50,828 bases of DNA from a virus. The notes below the pieces were generated by a model that was not told the origin of the DNA, did not search any database, and saw only the letters and a list, made by a program, of their open reading frames with translations. Shown here piece by piece: positions 14,102 to 21,596 of the stretch (its first letter is position 1; each line of letters starts with the position of its first letter). The DNA lies in the IMG/VR virus record IMGVR_UViG_3300049489_000941, positions 1 through 50,828 of that record; one strand, 5' to 3'. The translations under genes were made by a program, and so were the position numbers.

Positions 14102-14709
14102 CCGATTTCGTCGAAGCCATGGCCTTCGCCATGTGGAAAGAGGACGCCGTCAGGGCGGCTCCGAACGTGGCGCGCTACCGGACGCCGGATGTCTTTGCGA
14201 TGCAGGCCGAGCCCGTCCGCGACCGCTGGCGCGGGCTTGCCCGGGCTGCCCTTCACGCCATCGCCGATGCGGTGCCGCAGGACGTCTCTGTGATGGCCGC
14301 CGCGCTGCGCTACGAGAAGTTCACCGAGGCCGCCGACATGCTTGAGGCTCTGACGGTCAAGGCCGCGCACCCCAAGCCATCGGTCGCTCCGCTCCGCCTC
14401 TCGGCTGGCGGACCCGATCAGCGCCCCATCCTTGGCCAGCGCGGGGTTGGGCTTCGGGCTGAACCGCAGGTCTTGGAGTTACACACCGTCGACCGGGAGG
14501 AACCCATCCGGGTGGCCGTGCCGGACGGAGAGGGCTTCTGCCGCAAGTGCGGTGCCCCGATGGCCGAAGGCATCGCCATGGGCCAGACCTACGTCGGAGG
14601 CATGCCGGACTTCCCCGGCGACGACCATTCCTCGACCTTCAGCGCAGGCGGTCCGGGCGAGGTCATCCGGGCCCTGAAATGCACCGCCTGCGGATGGAGC
14701 GTGACATGA
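14098..14709 (+). CDS. Protein with C-terminal phage zinc ribbon
   Basis: 203 residues from GTG 14098 (GTGA overlap). The N-terminal 95 residues are helical and Ala-rich (ARAALHAIADAVPQDVSVMA). The C-terminus has CRKCGAP ... GMPDFPGDDHSSTFSAGGPG ... LKCTACGWS, a zinc-ribbon pattern common in phage hypothetical proteins (two CxxC pairs with a PDFPGD loop). The two halves look like a fusion of a helical domain with that module. Function unknown; ATGA overlap with the next gene. Confidence 0.75.
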   Translation: MTDFVEAMAFAMWKEDAVRAAPNVARYRTPDVFAMQAEPVRDRWRGLARAALHAIADAVPQDVSVMAAALRYEKFTEAADMLEALTVKAAHPKPSVAPLRLSAGGPDQRPILGQRGVGLRAEPQVLELHTVDREEPIRVAVPDGEGFCRKCGAPMAEGIAMGQTYVGGMPDFPGDDHSSTFSAGGPGEVIRALKCTACGWSVT

Positions 14710-14921
14710 CCCCCGAAAAGATTTCCGAGTTCACCCTGCCCGAAGATGCGGTCCTTGCCTTGGGGGCGATCTACACCGACGCCTACAAGCACGGCCATCA
14801 GGTCGGGCTGTCCTTCGGTCTGGCCGAGAAGGCTTGGCTGCACAAGATGTGGCCGCTGTTCGGCATCGTGCTTTTCGCGTCCGGCCTGACCATCGGCATG
14901 ATCATCGGGGGGCTTCGGTGA
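14706..14921 (+). CDS. Small C-tail-anchored membrane protein
   Basis: 71 residues, ATGA overlap on both sides (its stop overlaps a GTG). The first 45 residues are soluble and helical (EDAVLALGAIYTDAYKHGHQ). The last 25 are one hydrophobic segment (LFGIVLFASGLTIGMIIGG). The topology suggests a tail-anchored inner-membrane protein. No family recognised; close coupling to the metallopeptidase-like gene that follows makes a joint function possible. Confidence 0.65.
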   Translation: MTPEKISEFTLPEDAVLALGAIYTDAYKHGHQVGLSFGLAEKAWLHKMWPLFGIVLFASGLTIGMIIGGLR

Positions 14922-15364
14922 TCGCGCTCTACCGCCACCACCTGCACCGCGTGCGGGCGCGCGGGATCGACGTCTTCGTCCTGCCGACGCCGCACCCGAT
15001 CAGCGGCATGGCGTTCGAGTGCCCGAAGACCGGCAAGAAATTCATCACCGTCTGCGGCTCGATCCACAGCCGCCTTTGGCTGTTCGTCCTGCTGCACGAG
15101 GAGGTGCATATTCGCGCCGGGCACACCCGCGTCATCTCGGTCTCGCCTTACTGGTCTCACGAATACGAGGCCGACCGAAAGGCGCTCGACCAGATCGCAG
15201 TGCTGCAGCCCTACGCCTTCGCGCGCTGCGAGGCGGAGTCGAAGGCGCGCTTCCGAAACACCCTGCAGGCCATCATCGACGAGGGCGCTTGGTATTCCTA
15301 CGATGAAGGGGTGGCCCGGTGGGCGGGCTGCACCCTCCCCACCTTGGAGAGCATGAATGAGTGA
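14918..15364 (+). CDS. HExxH metallopeptidase-like protein
   Basis: 148 residues from GTG 14918. FVLLHEEVHIRAGHTR contains the zinc-peptidase motif HEEVH (60-64) in a hydrophobic helix. About 20 residues on, SHEYEADRKAL offers a Glu (84) as third zinc ligand, the gluzincin arrangement seen in ImmA/IrrE-type and M48-like proteins. The size is close to a minimal ImmA domain. ImmA proteins cleave phage or mobile-element repressors; here it might cleave a host or phage regulator. The substrate is unknown, and the peptidase call rests on this motif alone. Confidence 0.7.
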   Translation: MIALYRHHLHRVRARGIDVFVLPTPHPISGMAFECPKTGKKFITVCGSIHSRLWLFVLLHEEVHIRAGHTRVISVSPYWSHEYEADRKALDQIAVLQPYAFARCEAESKARFRNTLQAIIDEGAWYSYDEGVARWAGCTLPTLESMNE

Positions 15365-15626
15365 CGTCTGGAAAGCCTACTATCCCGAGGACGGCGAGTG
15401 CGCCGACGATGCCCGGGTGCTGACCGCGCGCACCGGGCGCCGGATCCTCGACGCGGAGGATGCCGCCGAAATCGCCTGTGCGCTGGACTACGACGACCGG
15501 GACGGCTGGGAGCGGACCCATGGGGACGCCTTCCTGATCGTCATCATCGACCCCAAGGGCATCAGTTGGCGGTTCTCTGCCCGCCACGAGCCTTCCATCA
15601 ACCATTCTGTGAGTTCCCTGCCATGA
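15357..15626 (+). CDS. Unknown acidic protein
   Basis: 89 residues, start overlapping the metallopeptidase gene end by 8 bases. It reads VWKAYYPEDGECADDARVL, then a helix/strand core (DAEDAAEIACALDYDDRDGWE; DAFLIVIIDPKGISWRF). Strongly acidic. I have seen similar short proteins with a D-V-W-K-A-Y-YPEDGE start in phages but cannot name a domain. ATGA overlap with the next gene. Confidence 0.65.
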   Translation: MSDVWKAYYPEDGECADDARVLTARTGRRILDAEDAAEIACALDYDDRDGWERTHGDAFLIVIIDPKGISWRFSARHEPSINHSVSSLP

Positions 15627-15859
15627 CTGACAAAGACCGCCTCGACCACCTCTCCGCCGCGCAGGCACGGGCCGCCTCATCCCTCGAGTTGGACCTGCCT
15701 CGCATCCTCTCCGCCATCGGCCTTGAACAGTCGCCTGCCGCGCTGGTTACCGCGATCAAGGAGGCTGCCCTGCCGGTCGAAGGGCTGCGCTACATCGCCC
15801 GGATGATCGACCGGCACGCCGATGAGGTCGAACGGGCGGCGGACATGCGGGGCGGCTAA
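15623..15859 (+). CDS. Small helical protein, last of the operon
   Basis: 78 residues, ATGA overlap. Entirely helical by appearance (RLDHLSAAQARAASSLELDL, ALVTAIKEAALPVEGLRYIA, ERAADMRGG). Unknown function. It ends 3 bases before operator-promoter 8, so no dedicated terminator separates the two operons. Confidence 0.65.
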   Translation: MTDKDRLDHLSAAQARAASSLELDLPRILSAIGLEQSPAALVTAIKEAALPVEGLRYIARMIDRHADEVERAADMRGG

Positions 15860-15862
15860 ATC

Positions 15863-15904
15863 GTCAAGTCTGGACTTGCATTTCCAAGCAAGACGGCCTA
15901 ACTC
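15863..15904 (+). promoter_or_regulatory. Operator-promoter 8
   Basis: GTCAAGTC-TG-GACTTGCA at 15863-15880: the 14-bp core is perfect and the outer right bases differ. -35 TTGCAT 15876-15881, 17-base spacer, -10 TAACTC 15899-15904; CTGAAAGG at 15918-15925, ATG 15934. Confidence 0.75.
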
Positions 15905-15933
15905 GGCTGCATCGATCCTGAAAGGTAACGCCG

Positions 15934-16338
15934 ATGGCGAAGAAGCCGAGATTCACCACCCTGACGTCGCTACACAAGCCCCGTTATGGCGACTGGGCTG
16001 GGAACCCTCGCGGCCAGCGCCCGGACCCGGCCCTGTGCTGCGAGGAGGTCTATCCGCCCGGTCGTGCCATGATCCCCGGCCAGTGCGCCAAATCGCGCGG
16101 ACACGGGCCCGAGGGGGCCTACTGCGCCGTCCATGCCCCCGAAGCCGTCGAGGCCCGCAGAAACGCCGCGCAGGCGGCCTACGAGGCGAAATGGGAGCCT
16201 GACCGCATCCGCTCCGCCCGGGCGCAGGCCACCCCGACCCTCATAGCCGCGCTGCAGGCCATCGCCGCCGGTCACAACGACCCCCGAACCCTCGCCACCG
16301 AAACCCTCGCCACCCTGAACCCGAGAGCCCTGAAATGA
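15934..16338 (+). CDS. Unknown Cys-containing early protein
   Basis: 134 residues, first gene of operon 8. Basic start (MAKKPRFTTLTSLHKPRYGD). Cysteines at DPALCCEEVY, PGQCAKS and AYCAVHAPE with a His could form a zinc site. The second half is helical (AVEARRNAAQAAYEAKWEPDR; PTLIAALQAIAAGHND). No recognised family. ATGA overlap with the next gene. Confidence 0.7.
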   Translation: MAKKPRFTTLTSLHKPRYGDWAGNPRGQRPDPALCCEEVYPPGRAMIPGQCAKSRGHGPEGAYCAVHAPEAVEARRNAAQAAYEAKWEPDRIRSARAQATPTLIAALQAIAAGHNDPRTLATETLATLNPRALK

Positions 16339-16721
16339 CCCAAGCCCACATCGCCATGAATGCCCCCGGCCAGCCTGTCCTGCAGGTTGGCGACTGGGTG
16401 GCGATCTACCACCGCGTCTGGCAGCACAACTGCCCCTACTCGCGCCCCTGTCAGGTCATCGCCCTCGGGGCCCGGGTGAAACTGTCGCCGATGAAGCCCG
16501 ACGGCACCTTGGACCCGAAATTCTTTGTCCCGACCTATGCGGAGATCCTGCACGTCTTCGCCTCGAAAGAGGAAGGGATGGCCTACTGCACGGCGGCCTT
16601 CGTCCTCTGGCAGACCCGGCAGGATGAAATCCGCAAGCTGTCGACCGCCCGCGACCGCGACGTGCTGGCCGCGCTCTATCGCGCCCCGGGGAAGGTCGCA
16701 GGCGCGCAGGTGACCGAATGA
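16335..16721 (+). CDS. Unknown early protein
   Basis: 128 residues, ATGA overlaps at both ends. The first half looks like a small beta-barrel (VLQVGDWVAIYHRVWQHN, CQVIALGARVKLSPMKPDG), possibly SH3/KOW-like with the VGDWV turn. The second half is helical (EEGMAYCTAAFVLWQTRQDE). Nucleic-acid binding would fit a KOW-like fold but is not shown. Confidence 0.65.
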   Translation: MTQAHIAMNAPGQPVLQVGDWVAIYHRVWQHNCPYSRPCQVIALGARVKLSPMKPDGTLDPKFFVPTYAEILHVFASKEEGMAYCTAAFVLWQTRQDEIRKLSTARDRDVLAALYRAPGKVAGAQVTE

Positions 16722-16960
16722 CCGGGCACCTGAACGACGGCACCTACCTGACCGATGCCAACTGGATGCACATGAAGTCCTGCGGGGTCTACTGCATCGC
16801 GGGCTTCTCGACCCGGGAGGTGGATGGGGTGACCCTTGTCCACTACCGCAACGCGCAGGACGCCTCTGGCCCGATCTGGACGCGCCCTGCCCCGGAGTTC
16901 TTCGACGGGCGCTTCCAGCGCATGTTCCCCGGCTTCATCCGTCCGGAGGTCAAGGCATGA
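16718..16960 (+). CDS. Unknown small protein
   Basis: 80 residues, ATGA overlap with both neighbours. Aromatic-rich and probably beta-stranded (GTYLTDANWMHMKSCGVYCI, VTLVHYRNAQD, FFDGRFQRMFPGF). Two cysteines four residues apart. No family recognised. Its position in a five-gene coupled run is the main support. Confidence 0.65.
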   Translation: MTGHLNDGTYLTDANWMHMKSCGVYCIAGFSTREVDGVTLVHYRNAQDASGPIWTRPAPEFFDGRFQRMFPGFIRPEVKA

Positions 16961-17250
16961 ATGCGATTTCCGACCGCGCCAAGGCCCTGCTTGGCGGCCT
17001 GTGGATGATCGACAGGTTCACCCTGCGGTTCGAGATGGTCGAAGCGCGGCCAAGCGATGAGGCTGCCCTTGCCCTCGACGAGTTGATCGGCGCGGGCCTT
17101 CTGCACAGGACGACCGAACCCGGCGGCGCGGTTGTCTATGGCCTGACCCCTGCGGGAATGGCCTTCGACCGTCGCTGCAGCATGGCCTTCGTCAAAAAGC
17201 ACGGCAGTTTCCCGCTGTCCCAGCCTGTGCGCGCAGGGAGGGCCGAATGA
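16957..17250 (+). CDS. Winged-helix-like small protein
   Basis: 97 residues. LALDELIGAGLLHRT followed by the wing GGAVVYGLTPAGMAFDRR matches a winged-helix end and is close to the C-terminal half of the fold in the gene at 138-587 (LDEL..GL and VYGLTP shared). The N-terminus is short, so the domain may be minimal. It may act as a small DNA-binding regulator or as an adaptor; there is no operator evidence. ATGA overlap with the next gene. Confidence 0.65.
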   Translation: MNAISDRAKALLGGLWMIDRFTLRFEMVEARPSDEAALALDELIGAGLLHRTTEPGGAVVYGLTPAGMAFDRRCSMAFVKKHGSFPLSQPVRAGRAE

Positions 17251-17696
17251 CCATCACCGCGACCAAGCGGAAGCTGATTTCCCGCGATGCCGCGAAGCAC
17301 GACGGGGTCATCACCTCCGCCGCCTTGCAGGCCATTTCGAACCGCTACCAGACCCCGCAGGACGAGGTCCGCAAGCTGCTTGCCGCCATGGGCTACAGGT
17401 TCGAACGGGCGCCTGTGCCTCCGCCGCGCGTCATCGCGACTGCTGCGGAGGCTATGCCTGCGAAAGCCCCGCCAGTGAACACCTCGGTTGTTTCACGGGA
17501 AACATTGGCGGTGATCCTCTCGGGCTCCCTGTTCCGGATCCTCGACACCGACCCGGACGTCGACCCGAAGAAGGTTTTCGTCATCACCACCCTCGACAAG
17601 TTCCGCCGCGAGCGGGAGGTCATCCGCAAGCTGTTGCAGGGGCTTTCCGCCGACCTGCCGCCCGAGGATGCGCGGGAAACCCCAGAGCCCGGTTGA
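17247..17696 (+). CDS. Unknown protein, last rightward gene
   Basis: 149 residues, ATGA overlap. Basic N-terminus (KRKLISRDAAKHDG) with a helical DNA-binding-like segment (SAALQAISNRYQTPQDEVRKLLAAMGYRF), a proline-rich linker and a C-terminal helix (LDKFRREREVIRKLLQGL). The segment DEVRKLLAAMGYRFE recalls HTH proteins but no defined domain is claimed. It ends the left arm and is followed by a strong terminator. Confidence 0.65.
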   Translation: MTITATKRKLISRDAAKHDGVITSAALQAISNRYQTPQDEVRKLLAAMGYRFERAPVPPPRVIATAAEAMPAKAPPVNTSVVSRETLAVILSGSLFRILDTDPDVDPKKVFVITTLDKFRREREVIRKLLQGLSADLPPEDARETPEPG

Positions 17697-17747
17697 CGCC
17701 CCGCTCTGGGGCCCTATCATCGGGACACTTCATGGGGGACGGCGAGA

Positions 17748-17781
17748 GGCCCGTCGGTCACAAGACCGGCGGGCCTTTTCT
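17748..17781 (+). terminator. Terminator closing the early arm
   Basis: GGCCCGTCGGTC (17748-17759) pairs with GACCGGCGGGCC (17764-17775) over 12 bp (one G-U), loop ACAA, then TTTTCT. It lies between the convergent arms; its T-run serves the rightward transcript, while the leftward lysis gene ends just beyond it. Confidence 0.9.
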
Positions 17782-17789
17782 ATGCCCGC

Positions 17790-18275
17790 TTACCAGCGGG
17801 TGCGGACCGCCCGGGTGTCGATATGGGTGAACCCGTTGTAGCGCCCCAGCCCGCCCGGCCACAGGGGGTCGAGGTCGCGGAAGACCTGCGCAGGGCTCAC
17901 GCCCCGGACAACGAAGTCTGCCGCCGTGCCCAGAAGGTGCTGGGAGTTCCGCGCACCGCCGACCGCCGCGTTGTGAGAGGCCGACCGGAAGCCCGAGTTG
18001 ATGGTCACCGGGACGCCGTAGTGGTCGCGGATCCTCTGCAGGACGTCGATCAGGCGCGGGTCCATCCCGCCGGGCGGCAGGGTGCCGGTGCCCCGGCAGC
18101 GAAATTCGCGTTCATGGAAGTTCTTCGACAACTGCCCCGGCGCCAGAACAGGCGGCGGCGGGACGGGGGCTGCCTCGGGCTCATCGCCTTCGCTGACGGG
18201 CGTGGTGTAGTCCTTGTCCGGGTCGAAGCCTTCGGTCTCTGCCCATGCGGCAAGCTGTTTCAGGAGATCGCTCAT
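17790..18275 (-). CDS. Endolysin, peptidase M15 (D-Ala-D-Ala carboxypeptidase-like)
   Basis: 161 residues. After a Pro-rich linker (residues 30-47) the catalytic domain shows FHEREFRCRG, NSGFRSASHN (94-102), SQHLLGTAADFVV (zinc ligands His113 and Asp120) and YNGFTHIDTR (His151), the M15 zinc peptidase pattern of phage endolysins such as those of the YcbK/M15A type. It would cut peptidoglycan stem peptides. No signal peptide, so export needs the holin-like protein encoded immediately upstream (4-base overlap). It is the last gene of the late module. Confidence 0.88.
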   Translation of the reverse strand: MSDLLKQLAAWAETEGFDPDKDYTTPVSEGDEPEAAPVPPPPVLAPGQLSKNFHEREFRCRGTGTLPPGGMDPRLIDVLQRIRDHYGVPVTINSGFRSASHNAAVGGARNSQHLLGTAADFVVRGVSPAQVFRDLDPLWPGGLGRYNGFTHIDTRAVRTRW

Positions 18276-18583
18276 TCTTCGTCATCCTTTCGTGCGCTGG
18301 AGGCGGCCACGCCGCCGGAGACGGCTGCCCCACCGATCAGGGAGAGGATCACCGAGAGGTATTTGTCGACCGCTTCGCTCAGGGTCGTCTCGAGGCGGGC
18401 GCAGGAGTTCATCGGCATGGCGATGCGGTATTCCGGGTCCGCCATCACGCGCTGCATGAGGGCCTCGGAATAGTCCCGGCAGAAGGCAACGCCGACCCAG
18501 ATGCTCAAAAGGTGAAAGGCCATGAGTCCGCTCAGGAGGAGCATGAGACCCATCGCAAACCACGCCGCGTTCTGTCTGTTCAT
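18272..18583 (-). CDS. Holin-like membrane protein, putative
   Basis: 103 residues. Two hydrophobic segments, residues 8-33 (AWFAMGLMLLLSGLMAFHLL) and 78-94 (LSVILSLIGGAAVSGGV), flank a soluble loop with two cysteines; the C-terminus is charged (SSARKDDEE). The position directly upstream of the endolysin with a 4-base overlap fits a holin or a spanin-like lysis protein. The class is not identifiable by sequence, and a structural membrane role cannot be excluded. Confidence 0.6.
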   Translation of the reverse strand: MNRQNAAWFAMGLMLLLSGLMAFHLLSIWVGVAFCRDYSEALMQRVMADPEYRIAMPMNSCARLETTLSEAVDKYLSVILSLIGGAAVSGGVAASSARKDDEE

Positions 18584-18589
18584 GTCCGC

Positions 18590-19168
18590 TCACAGCCGCA
18601 TGATGTAGGCGAGGGCGAAGAAGGGCGGACGATTCTCATGCGCCGCTCCGCCGCCCTTCGACCCGGTGTTGCCGCTGACGGCATGGGTGTGGTTGCCGGG
18701 GTTGTCAGAGGTCCGGAATGTCTCGTTCGGATATCCACCCCCGTTCACAAATCCCTTCGTAACCGAACCCGAAACCGGGACAAAGTTGTATCCAAGGGCC
18801 TGCGCATATTGGTGAGTGTGACCGCCTGCACCTTGAGACGTCAGGTTCACGTTGTGGTCATGCGACGGAAGCTGCGCCTCAGTCAGCGTGACGCTCTCCG
18901 CCCCGCCCGTGTCGCCGGGGTTGTAGACCCCGCCTGCGCCGACGACAAACCGTCCGCGCAGGTTCGGTGTCCCGTTCCCCCCGTCGCAGAGGGCCCAGCC
19001 TGCCGGGACGGCGTCTGCAGCACCCGACCACAGGATGATGCCGCCGCGCGGCACGCCACCCCCGGCAGCCTCGCTTGAGACCAGCGCCCAGACCGCTCCA
19101 TTCCAGACGAAGCTGACCCCGCCGGAGTCGAAGATGTCGCCGACCGTCGGGTTGTTCGGAAAATTCAT
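18590..19168 (-). CDS. Tail-fibre tip protein with tail-collar fold
   Basis: 192 residues. The middle and end have the phage tail-collar/receptor tip pattern: GGIILWSG, PAGWALCDGG, TPNLRGRFVVGAG, then repeated H-x-H pairs (SHDHN, GHTHQ, NHTHA) that coordinate iron or zinc in fibre tips, and the ending ENRPPFFALAYIMRL. The N-terminus (NPTVGDIFDSGGVSFVWNGA) is a short module also seen in fibre proteins. It is likely the distal receptor-binding part of the fibre or a second fibre. Four bases separate it from the larger fibre gene. Confidence 0.85.
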   Translation of the reverse strand: MNFPNNPTVGDIFDSGGVSFVWNGAVWALVSSEAAGGGVPRGGIILWSGAADAVPAGWALCDGGNGTPNLRGRFVVGAGGVYNPGDTGGAESVTLTEAQLPSHDHNVNLTSQGAGGHTHQYAQALGYNFVPVSGSVTKGFVNGGGYPNETFRTSDNPGNHTHAVSGNTGSKGGGAAHENRPPFFALAYIMRL

Positions 19169-19171
19169 CGG

Positions 19172-20710
19172 TCAGATCCTCCACCGGACTGTAGCCCCGC
19201 CCGCCGTCATGGCGATGGTGCTGGACAGGCGCAAGAATGCGGTTTGCTCACCGAGCATGTTGAAGACCCCCGAGTAGACCAGCATCGCCGTTGTCGACCG
19301 GCGCAGGCTTCCCCCGATAGCCCAAGTTCCCCCGCGCTGATCCCGGGTCATCTTCACCAGCCCGGAGAGCCCCTGAATGGTCGCGGCGGTATCAAGGACG
19401 AAAACCGTGTTGTTGTCATCCCCACCCGGCGGGATGTATGCCCCGGCGTCGTGACGGATGCGGGTCGACCATGCCCGCGCTGCAGCGGCTCCCGACCAGT
19501 CCAGCCGAACGGCAGCGTTCGCCGGGTAGTTCAGGCCATTGATGATGAGGTCGATTTCGTTCGCCTCGTTCGGCACCTGATCGAAGGTCGCCGACGTCTG
19601 CCCCGTCAGTGCCAAGAATTGCGCCCCGCTGCGTGCCTGAACCATCGCCGGGGTCATCAGCTTTTCGTTGCTGATCCCCGCCCGGGCCTCTGCCTCGGTC
19701 GCGATGGCGGTCAGCAGTTCGGCAAGGTCTGCCATGCCGGTGATAGAGACCGCGTCGAACGCCTTGATGCAGGGCAGGAGGGCGACGTTCCGGGGCCGGG
19801 TCTCATCGCCCGACCGAACCGTCGGGTCGAACAGGGTGTCAAGCTGCATGGTCGTGTTGCGGTTGACCGACGTCGCGCCCTGCCAGATTGCCGAGGCGGT
19901 CGACGCCAACTGGCGCAGAATGCCGGACGTGATCAGGCCCGTGCCGACTGTCTGCACCGATGAAAGTTGCCCGACCAGCCGCTGCAACTGGTCAAGCTGC
20001 GCCGACCCGAAGACGCGTGCTGCGTCCACCCCCCGTCCGTCATCCCAGCCCCGGATGAATTCGCCCCGGAGGTCAGGGACGCGCGGGTCAGCGCCAGACA
20101 TGCCGAACGGACTTCCTGCCGCGATGAGGTAATCGCGCAGATCCGGATAGAGGGATGAGACGGCTTGATTGTCGCACAGAAGCCAGCCGTCCGGCACGGT
20201 CGGACCCGCAAAGTAGGAGACCGCGCCGATAGGCATGTTCTCGGCAGGCGCTCCCCCGACCGGAACCCATTCCGCCCCGTCTTCGTCTGTCACCCAGATA
20301 AACAGCCCCACGGGCTCGACCGTGCTGAACCACAGGTCGCCGTCAATCGGGTCCGCTGGTGGGCTGGGGCCGACCGGGACGCTGGTGTCGCCACCACCGC
20401 CACCACCTCCGCCGCCGGAACCGCCAGACCCACCGCCCGCTACCTGCACCCATTGCGCGCTGTCGGCATCGACGAACCAGATGTAAAGCCCGGCAGGGAC
20501 GGCGGTGCGATACCACAAGAGCCCCGGGACCGGGCTTGCGGGTGGCAGCGCGGACACCGAGATCGCGGTCGCGATATCGATGGGGGTTCCGTTCTCATCG
20601 ACGCAGCCGATGGTCCGGTCCGCGAAGTTGAAATAGAGTTCCCCGGCCATGAGCCCTGTCGGCCTGCGGCCTGCGACCGGGGTTCTCTTGGTCTGGACGA
20701 TGTTGTTCAT
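19172..20710 (-). CDS. Tail fibre protein with duplicated module and collar domain
   Basis: 512 residues. The N-terminal part holds two similar ~40-residue units (PGLLWYRTAVPAGLYIWFVD..WVQV and DGDLWFSTVEPVGLFIWVTD..WVPV) separated by a long polyglycine linker (residues 91-107). A tail-collar domain follows: IGAVSYFAGPTVPDGWLLCD, then PDLRGEFIRGWDDGRG and a C-terminal beta-rich head-like domain with conserved aromatic ends. It is probably the main host-recognition fibre. The Gly-rich linker would make it flexible. GGGAG upstream of the ATG supports the start. Confidence 0.85.
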   Translation of the reverse strand: MNNIVQTKRTPVAGRRPTGLMAGELYFNFADRTIGCVDENGTPIDIATAISVSALPPASPVPGLLWYRTAVPAGLYIWFVDADSAQWVQVAGGGSGGSGGGGGGGGGDTSVPVGPSPPADPIDGDLWFSTVEPVGLFIWVTDEDGAEWVPVGGAPAENMPIGAVSYFAGPTVPDGWLLCDNQAVSSLYPDLRDYLIAAGSPFGMSGADPRVPDLRGEFIRGWDDGRGVDAARVFGSAQLDQLQRLVGQLSSVQTVGTGLITSGILRQLASTASAIWQGATSVNRNTTMQLDTLFDPTVRSGDETRPRNVALLPCIKAFDAVSITGMADLAELLTAIATEAEARAGISNEKLMTPAMVQARSGAQFLALTGQTSATFDQVPNEANEIDLIINGLNYPANAAVRLDWSGAAAARAWSTRIRHDAGAYIPPGGDDNNTVFVLDTAATIQGLSGLVKMTRDQRGGTWAIGGSLRRSTTAMLVYSGVFNMLGEQTAFLRLSSTIAMTAGGATVRWRI

Positions 20711-20726
20711 CTCGCTCCCTGCCCCG

Positions 20727-21596
20727 TCAGAATGTGCCGCAGTCGATGATCGCCCCGGTGATCCGAAGCTGGGGCACCGACTGCCCCGCCATCGCGAACA
20801 TGAGGTCTCCGGTCATCGCTGTCGACCCGTCGCGCCGCATGAAGTCGTCTACTTCCATCGGGTTTGAAATCACGTCCCACGTCGATCCGTTGAAATAGAT
20901 GAAGTCCAGAGGCGTCAGCGGGACGCCTGTCGGCGAAGGCTCGCCCCGAGAAAAGTCATAGACCCCCTCGACCATGACAATCGTGTAGGCACCCACCTGA
21001 TGCTGGTTCGACCCGTTGATGATCGGGGGAGTGATCCCGCCACCCGGCTGCGTCGCGTTCATCGCGCCGACGTAGAGCGAGGCCACCGGGATCAGGTAGG
21101 ACGGGTCCAGCCTGCCGTCCGCGTTCAGGACCGGCGCCCTGCCCTCATCCGCCGCGCCAGCCGACGTGGGGCCCGCCGAAATCCGCGCGGTGAGGGCTGC
21201 CGTGATCCGGGCCGACACCTCGACCGCGAACGTGAGGGCGGTGACCAGCACCGTGCCGTTCTGCCCTTGGGCCATGTCCTGTGCCGACGCCAGCGAGAGG
21301 AAGCTGCTGTCGAGCCTGCCGGTCGCGGTCAGGCGCGGGGACTTCGTTCCGTCCACCTCGCCGCCGCTGACTGTGCCTGCGGTGAACCTCTGGGTGTTCA
21401 GGTGCTGCGCAAGCCCCGCCGGGCTGATCGCCTTGCCCGCCTCGGTCCCGGCGTTGATCTCGGCAAGGGTGGCAAACTGCAGGGCGACGTAGGTCGAGAC
21501 CAGCGCGTTGAAGGCATCGACAAACCGCCCGAGTTCGCCCCGGAATTCGGCTTGGATGGTGTCGAGCGGAACCAGAAGGTCGCGGTTGATGGTCAT
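20727..21596 (-). CDS. Tail fibre/appendage protein
   Basis: 289 residues from ATG 21596, chosen because it overlaps the preceding stop (ATGA) and gives a normal N-terminus MTINRDLLVPLDTIQAEF; upstream in-frame sequence is antisense noise. The N-terminal segment is a helical shaft with AEINAGTEAGKAISPAGLAQHL, a repeat typical of tail fibres. The second half is beta-rich (GRLDSSFLSLAS, GRLDPSYLIPVASLYVGAMN, PLDFIYFNGSTWDVI) with RRDGSTAMTGDLMFAM near the end. Position between the tip complex and fibre genes supports a proximal fibre or adhesin-shaft role. Confidence 0.75.
   Translation of the reverse strand: MTINRDLLVPLDTIQAEFRGELGRFVDAFNALVSTYVALQFATLAEINAGTEAGKAISPAGLAQHLNTQRFTAGTVSGGEVDGTKSPRLTATGRLDSSFLSLASAQDMAQGQNGTVLVTALTFAVEVSARITAALTARISAGPTSAGAADEGRAPVLNADGRLDPSYLIPVASLYVGAMNATQPGGGITPPIINGSNQHQVGAYTIVMVEGVYDFSRGEPSPTGVPLTPLDFIYFNGSTWDVISNPMEVDDFMRRDGSTAMTGDLMFAMAGQSVPQLRITGAIIDCGTF

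Noticed and set aside
17700-17790. CRISPR-like or attachment-site repeats between the two arms
   Set aside because: Only one hairpin is present; no repeated spacer-like units or tRNA-like sequence. It is best explained as a terminator.
18245-19078. Long open frame on the + strand opposite the lysis and fibre genes
   Set aside because: It lies entirely antisense to well-supported genes, has Arg/Pro/His-rich composition and lacks a ribosome site. GC-rich sequence makes such frames common.
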